Notes: generated from the letters alone by a model not told the origin. 64,000 nucleotides of DNA from Streptomyces sp. Root1304 (GCF_001426405.1 NZ_LMEP01000001.1:872519-936518); one strand, 5' to 3'; positions 34,643 through 43,532 are shown, counted from the first letter of the stretch. Numbers and translations: made by a program.

Positions 34643-34903
34643 AGACGGATTTGGCACCTTCCCGAGCCGGGGGCCTCGATGGAGTACGAGACAAACCGAC
34701 TGGAGGGTTGCCGGGGCTTCAACGGGCCGTTTCCCTCTGCCCCTCTGGATGAGCGGTATTCGATTGTGAAGCGCGGTGGACTTCGTTCCTGCGCTCCGAC
34801 GCGGTCGGCACCCCGACGTGCATCGGGGATCCGCGTTGTTCAAGACTGTAACCGAAGGCCCGGACGCTCGGACCGGCCGTCCGAACCGCGAGATGGAGAT
34901 CAC

Positions 34904-35875
34904 GTGCTGGAAGAGGTGGAACGCTGGCTGGACCGGCGGTCCTGGTCCGTGGCGGACCGGCCGCTGGAGCGAATCCTCGCGGCCAAGCGGAACACGAAGG
35001 TCAGCGTCGTCCTGCCGGCGCTGAACGAGGAGGCGACGGTCGGCGACATCGTCGCCGTGATCCGGCGCGAGCTGATGACGGAGGCCGTTCCGCTGGTCGA
35101 CGAGCTGGTGGTGATCGACTCGGGTTCCACGGACCGGACGGCGGAGGTCGCGGCGGCGGCCGGCGCGCGGGTGGTGGCGCGGGACGCGATCCTTCCCCGG
35201 ATACCGGCCGTGCCGGGCAAGGGCGAGGTCCTGTGGCGGTCACTGATGGTGACGAGCGGGGACGTCGTCTGCTTCGTCGACGCGGACCTGCGGGACTTCT
35301 CGGCGGACTTCGTGACGGGGATCGTGGGCCCGCTGCTCACGGACCCGGACGTGGAGTTCGTGAAGGCGATGTACGACCGCCCGTTCGGCGACGCCGGCCC
35401 CGAAGGGCCCGCCTCCGGCGGGACCCCCGCTCAGGGCGGGCGGGTGACGGAGCTGGTGGCGCGCCCGCTCCTGAACCTGCACTGGCCGCAGCTGGCCGGC
35501 TTCGTGCAGCCGCTGGGCGGCGAGTACGCGGCGCGGCGCTCGCTGCTCGAACGGCTGCCGTTCCCGGTGGGTTACGGAGTGGAGCTGGGGCTGCTGGTGG
35601 ACGCCCTGCACACGGTGGGTCTGGACGCGCTCGCGCAGGTGGACGTGGGGGTGCGCAAGCACCGTCACCAGGACGGGCAGGCGCTGGGCCGGATGGCGGC
35701 GGCGATCTACCGGACTGCGCAGCTGCGGCTGTCGCGGGGCCATCTGGTGCGGCCGCGGCTGACGCAGTTCGAGCGGGGCGAGAAGGGCTTCGAGCCGACG
35801 ACGTACGCGGTGGACACGGAGGAGCGGCCGCCGATGGCCGACATCGCGGAGTACGCGAGGCGCCGCGTGGCGTAA
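34904..35875 (+). CDS. gpgS: Glucosyl-3-phosphoglycerate synthase
   Basis: This 323-residue GT-A glycosyltransferase makes glucosyl-3-phosphoglycerate from an NDP-glucose and 3-phosphoglycerate, the first step to glucosylglycerate. It has VSVVLPALNEEATVGDIV, ELVVIDSGSTDRTAEVA, the metal motif VCFVDADLRDF, GGEYAARRSLLERLPFPVGY and a late RKHRHQDGQALGRMA, all as in GpgS. A short Gly/Pro insertion (DAGPEGPASGGTPAQGG) interrupts a loop. The start is GTG 34904, with GGAG upstream. otsA and otsB lie nearby, so compatible-solute synthesis is clustered. Confidence 0.92.
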   Translation: MLEEVERWLDRRSWSVADRPLERILAAKRNTKVSVVLPALNEEATVGDIVAVIRRELMTEAVPLVDELVVIDSGSTDRTAEVAAAAGARVVARDAILPRIPAVPGKGEVLWRSLMVTSGDVVCFVDADLRDFSADFVTGIVGPLLTDPDVEFVKAMYDRPFGDAGPEGPASGGTPAQGGRVTELVARPLLNLHWPQLAGFVQPLGGEYAARRSLLERLPFPVGYGVELGLLVDALHTVGLDALAQVDVGVRKHRHQDGQALGRMAAAIYRTAQLRLSRGHLVRPRLTQFERGEKGFEPTTYAVDTEERPPMADIAEYARRRVA

Positions 35876-35913
35876 CGCCCCATGATGATCCGTTTTGCAT
35901 AAATTGCCCTTTT

Positions 35914-37743
35914 ATGCGCTTCACATCACCTCACTTCGGGAGAGTGCTCGCGGCCGTCGGGCTCGTCGCGGGCTCCCTGGCGTTCACGGCGGCCGGACCG
36001 GCCGCCGCGGACGTGATCGAGCCCTTCGGCAAGCGGTACGAAGAGTCGCTGTACGGCGACTTCACGACGCTCGGGAACACGGTCATGGGCTGCCCGACCG
36101 CCCCTGCGGACATGGCGGCGCGCTGCGCGACCGCGGCGGCCGGCCAGGGGTCGGACAACAACAACGCCTTCGTGATGGAGCGGATCGACACGGCCGGAAC
36201 CGGGGGCGGATACGGCTCCAGCACCGGCCACGTGGTGATCCCGGCGGGCGCCGAGGTGGCGTACGCCCGGCTCTTCTGGGGCGGCAACGACGGCACGTAC
36301 AAGGGCCCGAGCGGAGCCGCGCTGAACCGCTGCGACATCTCCGGCGCGGATGTCGGGCGCTCCCCCGGCGACCCGACGACGACCGCCCCGGTGATCGAGG
36401 TCGGCTCGGGTCCGGCGGTCCCGGTCTCGATCGACAGCATGGTCGCGGACCCGGCGGACACCAACGGGCCGCACTACTACACGGGCGAGTCGGACGTGAC
36501 CGCCGCCTTCGCGGGCGTCTCGGGGACGGACGCGCGGATCGCGGTCGGGAACGTCTGGGCACCCAACGGCAAGGGCTGCGTGGCGGGTTGGTCGCTGACG
36601 GTGGTCCACAGGTTCCCCGGCCCGGACCCGGTCAAGGCGCCGGAGCGCCGGAGCGTCCACGTGTACGGCGGCCACGTCCTGCAGCGCTCGACCTCCCCCG
36701 CGACCACGATCACCGTCGACGGCTTCCACCGGAGTCCGGGCACGGTGCGCGCGAGCGTGACGGCGTACGAGGGGGACTGGAACACTCCGGGCGACACGTT
36801 CCTCGTCGACGGCAGGAACGTCACCGAGTCCCACACCGGCAACACCAACAACTTCTTCATCAGCGAGGACGACGGCGCCGTCGACCCCCGTCCGGCCAAC
36901 AACCTGAGCATCGACGCCAAGGCCTTCGCCCTCCCGGCCGGCGCGGTCCCGCCGGGCGCGACCTCGGCCGATCTGACGTTCTCCACCAGCGGCGACACCT
37001 ATCTGCCGTCCGGTCTCGCCTTCTCCGTACCGGTCCCCGACCTGGAGATCACCAAGACGGCGAGCCCTCGCACGGTGAAGCCGGGCGACACGCTCACGTA
37101 CACGATCACCGCGAAGAACACCGGCCCGCTCGACTACCCGAACGCGAAGTTCGGCGACGACCTCACCGGCAACCTCGACGACGCCGACTACGCCGGGGAC
37201 GTACGGACGACGGGCCCCGGGAGGGCGACGTACACGAAGCCGAGGATCTCGTACTCCGGGACCATCCCGGCGGGGAAGACGGCGACCGTCACCTACTCGG
37301 TGAAGATCAAGAACACGCCGGCCGGGGACGGGAAGCTCCGCAACGGCGTGGAGGTCGAGACACCCCGCTCGAACTGCGGCAAGGGCAGCGAGGACCCGTC
37401 GTGCGCGGTGGCCCCGGAGATCGACAGGCCGAAGCCGACCCCGACGCCGACCCCGACACCCACCCCGGTGGACCCGACCCCGACCCCGACGGAGGTCGAC
37501 CCCACGCCGACCCCCACCGACGACCCCACGCCCCCGGCGACCGTCGAGCCCTCCTCCCCCGCTCCCCCGGCGCCCGGGCCGCACGGCGACGACGCCGGTG
37601 ACGCCGGTGACGCCGGTGACGCCGGTTCGATGGCAGAGACCGGCGGCAACGGCGAGCGGCTGTGGCTGCTCGGCGCGCTGGGCCTGGCGCTGGCGGCGAC
37701 GGGCGTGGTGGCGAGGGCGGCGATGCGCGGACGGCGCGACTGA
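35914..37743 (+). CDS. Secreted DUF11-type surface protein with sortase-like anchor
   Basis: The 609-residue exported protein has a signal peptide at 1-33 (VGLVAGSLAFTAAGPAAA), a large N-terminal domain of unknown type, and then a DUF11/Ig-like repeat (about 380-490, LEITKTASPRTVKPGDTLTY, TITAKNTGPLDYP). A (PT)n-rich linker leads to SMAETGG, a membrane segment and an Arg-rich end. MAETG resembles the LAxTG motif of class E sortases, so it is probably linked to the cell wall. A TAAATT box at 35900 suggests a leaderless transcript; no ribosome site is seen. Confidence 0.8.
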   Translation: MRFTSPHFGRVLAAVGLVAGSLAFTAAGPAAADVIEPFGKRYEESLYGDFTTLGNTVMGCPTAPADMAARCATAAAGQGSDNNNAFVMERIDTAGTGGGYGSSTGHVVIPAGAEVAYARLFWGGNDGTYKGPSGAALNRCDISGADVGRSPGDPTTTAPVIEVGSGPAVPVSIDSMVADPADTNGPHYYTGESDVTAAFAGVSGTDARIAVGNVWAPNGKGCVAGWSLTVVHRFPGPDPVKAPERRSVHVYGGHVLQRSTSPATTITVDGFHRSPGTVRASVTAYEGDWNTPGDTFLVDGRNVTESHTGNTNNFFISEDDGAVDPRPANNLSIDAKAFALPAGAVPPGATSADLTFSTSGDTYLPSGLAFSVPVPDLEITKTASPRTVKPGDTLTYTITAKNTGPLDYPNAKFGDDLTGNLDDADYAGDVRTTGPGRATYTKPRISYSGTIPAGKTATVTYSVKIKNTPAGDGKLRNGVEVETPRSNCGKGSEDPSCAVAPEIDRPKPTPTPTPTPTPVDPTPTPTEVDPTPTPTDDPTPPATVEPSSPAPPAPGPHGDDAGDAGDAGDAGSMAETGGNGERLWLLGALGLALAATGVVARAAMRGRRD

Positions 37744-37813
37744 CGCCCGACCACGCTGGGTGGCCGGATCCCCCCGTCTCGTATACGTACGTTTGAGCGT
37801 TTACGGGACGGGC

Positions 37814-37819
37814 TAGGTT
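37814..37819 (+). promoter_or_regulatory. Putative -10 box for a leaderless otsA transcript
   Basis: TAGGTT ends 6 nt before ATG 37826, with TTGAGC at 37792-37797 as a -35 (16-nt spacer). There is no Shine-Dalgarno sequence. Confidence 0.6.
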
Positions 37820-37825
37820 CGCCCC

Positions 37826-39187
37826 ATGGCTTCTGTGCTCGTGGCATCCAACCGGGGCCCCGTCTCGTACGTCCTCGGCGACGACGGCTCGCTCGACGCC
37901 CGCAGGGGCGGCGGCGGCCTGGTCTCGGGGCTGAGCGCCGTGTCCGCCCAGGACAGTCTGTGGGTGTGCGCGGCGCTCGGCGAGGGCGACCGGGAGGCCG
38001 TCCGGCAGGGGGTCGGGGAGCCGGGCGTACGGATGCTGGACATCGACCCGGAGGTGTACGCCGACGCGTACAACGGCATCGCGAACTCGGTGCTGTGGTT
38101 CCTCCACCACCAGTTGTACGACATTCCGCGCGAGCCGGTCTTCGACGCGGGGTTCCGGCGCCGCTGGAAGTCGTACCGGAGCTACAACCGCGCCTTCGCC
38201 CGGGCGCTGGCGGCGGAGGCGGACGAGGGCGCGGCGGTCCTGGTGCAGGACTACCACCTGGCCCTGGTCCCGGGGCAGCTCCGGGCCCTCCGCCCGGACC
38301 TGCGGATCGCCCACTTCACGCACACCCCCTGGGCCGCCCCGGACTCTCTGCGCATGCTCCCGGCCGACATCCGCGAGGAACTGCTGCGGGGGATGCTGGG
38401 CGCGGACCGGCTGGGCTTCCACACCCCGACCTGGGCGAGGGCGTTCGAGGACTGCGCGGGCGAGCTCGGGCGCACCCGGGTCGCGGTGTACCCCCTGGGC
38501 GTCGACGCCGACGAGCTCCGCGCCCTCGCGTACCGCCCGGAGGTGGACGAGAAGCTGGCCCGCCTGCGCGCGGAGACCGGCGGCCGGAAGACCATCGTCC
38601 GGGTCGACCGCACGGAACTCTCGAAGAACATCCTGCGCGGCCTGCACGCCTACCGCGAACTGCTCACCACCCACCCCGAATGGCAGGACAGGGTCGTCCA
38701 CCTGGCGTCGGCGTACCCCTCCCGCCAGGACCTGGAGTCGTACCGCGCCTACACGGCCGCGGTGACGGAGCTCGCGGACGAGATCAACGCCGAGTTCGGC
38801 ACGGCGGCCTGGCAGCCGGTCCTGGTCTCGGTCGAGGACGACTTCCCCCGCTCCCTGGCCGCCTACCGCCTCGCGGACGTGGCCCTGGTGAACCCGGTCC
38901 GCGACGGCATGAACCTGGTGGCGAAGGAAATACCGGTGGTCTCGGAGTCCGGCTGCGCCCTGGTCCTCTCCACGGGCGCGGGCGCCCACGAGGAACTGAA
39001 GGACGACGCCCTCACGGTGAACGCCTTCGACGTGACGGAAACGGCCGAAGCCCTCCACAGAGCCCTGTCGATGCCCCCCGCGGAACGAGCGGACCGCACG
39101 AAACGCCTGGCGGCAGCGGCGACGGCCCTGCCCCCACAACGCTGGTTCCTGTCGCAGCTGGAGGCACTGGAAGGGCTCGAGCCCTGA
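37826..39187 (+). CDS. otsA: Trehalose-6-phosphate synthase
   Basis: The 453-residue GT20 enzyme joins UDP- or GDP-glucose and glucose-6-phosphate. Motifs: VLVASNRGPVSYVLG, RRGGGGLVSGLSAV, NGIANSVLWFLHHQL, VLVQDYHLALVPGQLR, HFTHTPWAAPDSL, TIVRVDRTELSKNILRGL and NPVRDGMNLVAKE. All donor- and acceptor-site segments are present. The matching phosphatase is encoded at 48153-48995, about 9 kb away on the other strand, separated by what looks like an insertion. Confidence 0.93.
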   Translation: MASVLVASNRGPVSYVLGDDGSLDARRGGGGLVSGLSAVSAQDSLWVCAALGEGDREAVRQGVGEPGVRMLDIDPEVYADAYNGIANSVLWFLHHQLYDIPREPVFDAGFRRRWKSYRSYNRAFARALAAEADEGAAVLVQDYHLALVPGQLRALRPDLRIAHFTHTPWAAPDSLRMLPADIREELLRGMLGADRLGFHTPTWARAFEDCAGELGRTRVAVYPLGVDADELRALAYRPEVDEKLARLRAETGGRKTIVRVDRTELSKNILRGLHAYRELLTTHPEWQDRVVHLASAYPSRQDLESYRAYTAAVTELADEINAEFGTAAWQPVLVSVEDDFPRSLAAYRLADVALVNPVRDGMNLVAKEIPVVSESGCALVLSTGAGAHEELKDDALTVNAFDVTETAEALHRALSMPPAERADRTKRLAAAATALPPQRWFLSQLEALEGLEP

Positions 39188-39259
39188 CCCCACGACTCCG
39201 CCGCCGCACGACGACGGTGCCGCGCCGCACGACGCCGGTGCCGCGCCCGCGCAAGCGGT

Positions 39260-39346
39260 GACGGCCTTGCCACCCGCTACGGCAAGACCGCCACCATCCG
39301 CCTCACCGGACCCCACGCCGCCGTCTTCATCCGGTCGGCGAGGTGA
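39260..39346 (+). pseudogene. 3' remnant of an IS5-type transposase gene
   Basis: Twenty-eight codons and a stop read DGLATRYGKTATIRL...HAAVFIRSAR, matching the conserved end of Streptomyces IS5-group DDE transposases (typically ATRYDKTA...IFIWSAR). The rest of the gene is missing. It sits directly after otsA, at the left border of the accessory block. Confidence 0.72.
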
Positions 39347-39361
39347 TCCGAGGGGAACCGT

Positions 39362-39661
39362 CTAGTAGCCGAGGTCCTTCTGCTCGGTGATCAGACGGCC
39401 GGCGATGTGCAGATTACCGTCGGAGTCGAGCACCGCGATGATCTTCTTCGTGGAGCCGTGGTGGGTCGTGAAGTAGATCTTGTCCGCCTCCTGCGAGGTG
39501 GAGTAGTTCGTGTTCACGGACAGCTCGATGCTCACCGGGGAGCTGATGAGCACGTCCTTCTTCGGCGAGGACGGGTAGATCTGGTTCTGCCGCAGCTTGA
39601 CTCGGCCGTGGGTGTCCCCCTCGTCCCAGTCGGACGCCACGCCGAGGTCGATGTCAGCCAT
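39362..39661 (-). CDS. Small conserved Streptomyces protein (resembles DUF6342)
   Basis: The 99-residue protein (IDLGVASDWDEGDTHGRVKL, LRQNQIYPSSPKKDVLISSP, KIYFTTHHGSTKKIIAVLDS, DGNLHIAGRLITEQKDLGY) is beta-rich, with no signal or membrane segment. The wording recalls the DUF6342 family of actinomycetes, but the assignment is from memory. The ribosome site is GGAGGGGAA. Upstream sequence (39662-39941) is AT-richer and holds a perfect TTGACA (39854-39859) on the other strand, with no clear -10. The function is unknown. Confidence 0.6.
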   Translation of the reverse strand: MADIDLGVASDWDEGDTHGRVKLRQNQIYPSSPKKDVLISSPVSIELSVNTNYSTSQEADKIYFTTHHGSTKKIIAVLDSDGNLHIAGRLITEQKDLGY

Positions 39662-39941
39662 GCGATTTCCCCTCCGGTTCCAATGGACGAACTCTGCGGC
39701 CGGGCGTCACAGGACCTCCCGAACCGAGCCCAGAACCTACGCAGTTCGTTCACATCTCGGCACAACATCTCAGCACTATGACCAATTTTCACCCTGCTTC
39801 GTCGCGAAGTGACAGCAAGGTACCGGAGCCACCAAAAATGCCCGAAAAGAGCCTTGACAATTCTCTGAGATGACGACCAGTGGGCTCTCTCGGATCACCC
39901 CGCCGCCCAGTCGACCCGAAGGCGCTCCCAGAGGGTGTCGC

Positions 39942-40448
39942 TCAGACGTCGCTGTCGCTGCCGCCGTCGATGACGGTCAGCTCGGCACCCTTCCCCGCGT
40001 ACGGGTCGGGGGTGCCGGCGGGGATGTTCCGGACGGCCCGGCCCTGAGCGGCACCGTTGCCGTTGAACACGAAGTCCGGGCGGATACGCCAGTCACGCCC
40101 GTCGGGGTAGATGAAACCGGCCTCGGCGAGCTGCCTGAGGGACCGCGACACGGTCGACTGGGACATGCCCACCTGCTCGGCGAACTTGACCTGGCTCTCC
40201 ACCCGGACAAGACCGTGGTCCTTGCGGTTCTGGAGGGCGCACATCTTGTGGAACAGCTTGTAGGCCGCCCCGCTGAGGTCCGCCTCGGCAAGGGCGTCGT
40301 GCGCGTCGTATCCCATCGTGGTGAACCCACCTCCCCGGAACCAGAGTCCGTGCGCGGCGCCGACCGAGGAGTGCACCGTGAGGTCCTGCACCTCACCGGT
40401 GGTCCGGTTGACCGTCTCGATCCTGGTCACTCGTCGAGCCGCACGCAC
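39942..40448 (-). CDS. RepL-like replication/HTH protein
   Basis: The 168-residue protein has a winged-helix core: AYKLFHKMCALQNRKDHGLV, VESQVKFAEQVGMSQSTVSR, SLRQLAEAGFIYPDGRDWRI and RPDFVFNGNG. This is the layout of RepL-type plasmid replication proteins and related MarR-like regulators. The start is GTG 40448 with a clear GGAGG 6 nt upstream. Two inverted repeats lie directly upstream. It may be the replication or copy-control gene of an integrated element, or a domesticated regulator. Confidence 0.6.
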   Translation of the reverse strand: MRAARRVTRIETVNRTTGEVQDLTVHSSVGAAHGLWFRGGGFTTMGYDAHDALAEADLSGAAYKLFHKMCALQNRKDHGLVRVESQVKFAEQVGMSQSTVSRSLRQLAEAGFIYPDGRDWRIRPDFVFNGNGAAQGRAVRNIPAGTPDPYAGKGAELTVIDGGSDSDV

Positions 40449-40469
40449 AGCGTACCTCCGTGACTAAAT

Positions 40470-40495
40470 GAGGCCATCCAGAACTGGATGGCCTC
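40470..40495. repeat. Perfect 12-bp inverted repeat upstream of the RepL-like gene
   Basis: GAGGCCATCCAG (40470-40481) and CTGGATGGCCTC (40484-40495) are separated by AA. The near-seamless palindrome, 22 bp before the gene, fits an operator or an origin-type structure better than a terminator. Confidence 0.7.
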
Positions 40496-40523
40496 ACCTA
40501 AGACCTTCATGGAGCATCCACCT

Positions 40524-40562
40524 TTGCATAGACCAAGCCGATCCATACCATCTTCTATGCAA
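40524..40562. repeat. TTGCATAGA/TCTATGCAA inverted repeat in AT-rich DNA
   Basis: TTGCATAGA (40524-40532) and TCTATGCAA (40554-40562) form a 9-bp inverted repeat around 21 nt. A third GCATAG occurs at 40567-40572. The segment has unusually low GC for this window. It may be an operator array or iteron-like. The stretch from 40573 to 40915 has no recognisable gene. Confidence 0.6.
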
Positions 40563-40915
40563 TCTCGCATAGCCACTCTCCATGGCTGCAACACGGCTCG
40601 GTCATTCACGCAGGTCCGGGGCCTGCCATGGTCAGCCCGTCTTCATAGGGAAAGCGCACCCGCCGTACGGGAGCCCCTGCGGTACTCGCTGCGCTCCGTT
40701 CCTCGGGGGTGCCCCACCCTCGCCTCGGGTGCCCACCCGGCCGCCGTCGGCCGGGGCCGGAGCAGCAGGGAAGCGTGGCCGGGGCCGGTGGGTGGTCGTC
40801 GTGCGCACATGGCGGACGCCCGTCCGGCTGTCCCGCAGCCTCGGCGGGCTTTCGTGGGCCGCGGTCACCGCGGGCCGCCTACGGGAAGGGGCTCACGCCG
40901 TCGCCGGGTCGCCGG

Positions 40916-40921
40916 TACCGT
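40916..40921 (+). promoter_or_regulatory. Putative -10 box for a leaderless XRE gene transcript
   Basis: TACCGT ends 6 nt before ATG 40928, and no ribosome site is present. Confidence 0.45.
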
Positions 40922-40927
40922 TCCCGT

Positions 40928-42181
40928 ATGGCGTACGAGCTGGAGGAACAGGAGGCCATCGGCCGCCGGATCAAACGGCGTCGACTCGGCCTCGGCATGG
41001 CTCAGGCCGACCTCGGCGCGGCCATCCGCAAGTCGCAGGCGTGGGTGTCCAAGGTCGAGCGGGGCCGGATCGAGCTGGACAGGGCCGGCCTCATCAACGT
41101 GATCGCGGCCGCGCTGCACTGCCACCCCAACGACCTCATCTCCCGCCCCTACCTGGGCAGTCCGAGCGACGAGCAGTGGCAGCCGGCGGCGGCGTCGATC
41201 CTGCGTGAGTTCCGCCGCTACGACCTGACCCCGGTCTTCGACGGAACTCCGCGCCCCTCGAACGCACTGTGGGCGGACATGACCCGCCTCCACCGACTCC
41301 GCGACGCGGCCGCGAACGTGGCGATCCTGCGGAACCTGCCGGACCTGCTGCGCGAGGCTCACGCCCTGGCCGATCGGTCCCGGGGGCACGAGCAGGAAGA
41401 GGCGTTCGGCATCTACGCGGTGTGCTGCAAGTTCGCCCACACTTCCGCTCATACCCTCGGCCACGCCGAACTGGTCGCCACCGCGTGCGAGCGGGCCTCC
41501 TGGGCGTCCCGCCTGTCGGGTGACCCGATCCTCCCGGCCGTCGCCGACTGGATGCGCGTGTGGGACATGTGGGCCACCGCGGACTGGGCAGACGCCGTCG
41601 CGCTCGCGGACAAGGCTCTGACCGGGATCGAGGCCGAGTACGAGCGGGGCGAACCGCGCGCCGTGCGGGCCTGGGGCAGCCTCCAGCTCCGCGCGGCCGT
41701 CTCCGCCGCGCGGGCCAACAACAGGGCCGAAGCCGAACACCGCATCGGCCTCGCCCGCCAAGCCGCCGACCGCGCGGACGCCGTTCGCGGCGAGCCGTTC
41801 GACGACCGGCACTCGCTCACGTTCTCGTCCGGCAACGTGACCGTCCACGGCATCAACGTCGCCCTGGAGATGAGCGACCAGCGCCGTGCGCTGGCGCTCA
41901 ACCACCAGGCGGACCAGGGCCAGATCGAGGCCCTTCCCCATTCCCGCCAGGGGCACCACCGCATGGACCTGGCCCGAGCCTATCTATGGGACGGCGACCG
42001 GCATCGTGCGCTGGCCGAACTCCGCGCAGCCGAGAGCCTGGCCCCGCAGCTCGTTCGCAACCACCCGATAGCCCGGGCCACCCTACGGAAGATCGTGTAC
42101 GCCGAACGGGCCTCCACCCGAGGACAGTTGCGTGGGATGTCGAGCCGATTTCACCTCGATGACCAGGACCTATTCTCCTGA
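40928..42181 (+). CDS. XRE-family regulator with TPR-like domain
   Basis: The 417-residue protein has an N-terminal helix-turn-helix (about 10-65, RRRLGLGMAQADLGAAIRKS, QAWVSKVERGRIELDRAGLI) followed by about 330 residues of helical TPR-like repeats (NLPDLLREAHALADRSRG, WADAVALADKALTGIEAEYE, MDLARAYLWDGDRHRALAEL). This is the common Streptomyces architecture in which the TPR part may bind a signal peptide or partner. It is followed by the resolvase-like gene and the GRDP-like gene. The ATG is leaderless. Confidence 0.85.
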   Translation: MAYELEEQEAIGRRIKRRRLGLGMAQADLGAAIRKSQAWVSKVERGRIELDRAGLINVIAAALHCHPNDLISRPYLGSPSDEQWQPAAASILREFRRYDLTPVFDGTPRPSNALWADMTRLHRLRDAAANVAILRNLPDLLREAHALADRSRGHEQEEAFGIYAVCCKFAHTSAHTLGHAELVATACERASWASRLSGDPILPAVADWMRVWDMWATADWADAVALADKALTGIEAEYERGEPRAVRAWGSLQLRAAVSAARANNRAEAEHRIGLARQAADRADAVRGEPFDDRHSLTFSSGNVTVHGINVALEMSDQRRALALNHQADQGQIEALPHSRQGHHRMDLARAYLWDGDRHRALAELRAAESLAPQLVRNHPIARATLRKIVYAERASTRGQLRGMSSRFHLDDQDLFS

Positions 42182-42220
42182 CTCATATTCAGCTGTCGTT
42201 CGTCCCATAGCTTCTGAGGC

Positions 42221-42778
42221 ATGACGGAAGGACGCACCACCCACGTCTCCGCGACGGCCTGGCGGCCGCAGCGCGGCGACCTCGCGTACGACATCGGCAG
42301 CTCGCGCGTCGGTGTCGTGACCGCGTTACCGGAGGACACCGGCACCGCCACCCATCAGCTCACCCCGGAGGGCGGCGGCTCCGGCTGGACAGCACCCCTC
42401 GGCCGGCTCAGGCCGCCCGCCGCCGTACGCGCCGCAGCGCTGTACGTGTGTGTCCAGCGAGGCGGACTGCAGCCCCACCTTCCCGTCGAGCGCGCCGAGG
42501 AGGAGGGCCGGAACTTCGCCGACCGCCACGGCCTCTCCTTGGTCGAGACGATCACCGATCCCTTCGGCCAGCCGGACCCCCGGCTCCGCGAAGGCTGGCT
42601 GCGCGTCCGCGAACACGCCGAGGCCGGCCGGGTCGCAACGGTGATCGTCCGCTGGCCCGCCGCCATCTCACCCGAGCACTCCCACGAGCTCCGCGCACAC
42701 GAGATCGCGTGGCTCAAGGACCGCGCCACAACGGTCCGCTACTCGTGGCCCCCGCTCGCCGATCCCGGCATGGGCTGA
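42221..42778 (+). CDS. Protein with a degenerate resolvase-like domain
   Basis: Residues about 70-165 of this 185-residue protein follow the serine-recombinase N-terminal pattern: ALYVCVQRGGLQPHLPVERA, RNFADRHGLSLVETITDPFG, LREGWLRVREHAEAGRVATV and IVRWPAAIS. The catalytic Ser of the usual YxRVS motif is missing (YVCVQ), and no DNA-binding tail follows. The first 70 residues form an unrelated beta-rich segment. It is probably a catalytically dead relative kept as a partner of the XRE regulator. I cannot name a family. Confidence 0.6.
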   Translation: MTEGRTTHVSATAWRPQRGDLAYDIGSSRVGVVTALPEDTGTATHQLTPEGGGSGWTAPLGRLRPPAAVRAAALYVCVQRGGLQPHLPVERAEEEGRNFADRHGLSLVETITDPFGQPDPRLREGWLRVREHAEAGRVATVIVRWPAAISPEHSHELRAHEIAWLKDRATTVRYSWPPLADPGMG

Positions 42779-42917
42779 CGCCCGGCCGCACAGTCTCGCC
42801 GGTCTGCCCCCGGGCAGGTCGCCGGCGATGGGGGTGCGTGCCCGGCGGAGTTCCCCGTACGGACGGTTTCGCCCCCGCCCGCACCACTCGAACCGAAGCG
42901 ATCGAGAGGAGCAAGAC

Positions 42918-43379
42918 ATGACCTTGCAGGCCATGGAACCCGAGGTCTCGGAAGCCCCCGCTCTCCGCGACCCGCGCACCTACGTCAAGCCGGACGTGTG
43001 GGAGCGTGAGATCACCCTGCTGATGCGCGACCACCCCTTCGACGAGGTGATGGCCACCCGTCTGTTCGGCGCGGCGGTCTCGTACCTCGTCACCGCGATG
43101 GAGAAGTGGGGCCAAGGCCTGGAGATGTGCTGCGGCCGGATCGTCGACATCGCCGTCCACGTCTTCATCCTGGACACCCGCAACTACCGCGAGTTCTGCG
43201 CCGAGCACTTCGACGGCCGCTTCCTGGAACACATTCCGGAGATCGCCTTCAAGTACGACGGCTCGGTCGAGCGGACCGCGCACATCATCGCCGAGAACGG
43301 CTTCGAGGTGGACTGGAAGCTGTGGGAGGCGGACTACGCCAAGTGCGGCCCGTGCTCCGCCGGTTCCAACTGCCACTGA
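42918..43379 (+). CDS. Glycine-rich-domain-protein-like (GRDP/DUF1399) protein
   Basis: The 153-residue protein contains the diagnostic block of the GRDP-like family, GRIVDIAVHVFILDTRNYRE, followed by FCAEHFDGRFLEHIPE, after an N-terminal VWEREITLLMRDHPF. The C-terminus is a short Cys-rich tail, CGPCSAGSNCH, that could bind metal or be a modification site. It has the strong ribosome site GAGAGGAG. The function of bacterial members is unknown to me. Confidence 0.65.
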   Translation: MTLQAMEPEVSEAPALRDPRTYVKPDVWEREITLLMRDHPFDEVMATRLFGAAVSYLVTAMEKWGQGLEMCCGRIVDIAVHVFILDTRNYREFCAEHFDGRFLEHIPEIAFKYDGSVERTAHIIAENGFEVDWKLWEADYAKCGPCSAGSNCH

Positions 43380-43532
43380 GCACCGGCACCCACACCACGC
43401 CCGGAGGCGCTCCCGCGCCTCCGGGCTCCCCGTGACACGTCCGGGCGCCCCGCTCGGATTCGCCCACGACACGCGGAGAGACGCGAGTAGCCTCACGGTC
43501 CCCACCGTCCGGCACGCCCTCCGGAGGACTTC

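Noticed and set aside
35882..35902. A six-residue ORF (MMIRFA) just before the DUF11-type gene
   Set aside because: It has no ribosome site and overlaps the likely -10 region, so translation is improbable.
39201..39250. CGCCGCACGACG-type tandem repeat after otsA
   Set aside because: Two imperfect 21-bp units in GC-rich DNA are too weak to call a functional repeat.
40573..40915. Open frames in the region before the XRE gene
   Set aside because: All are short or low-complexity with no start context. No tRNA or transposase remnant could be recognised there.
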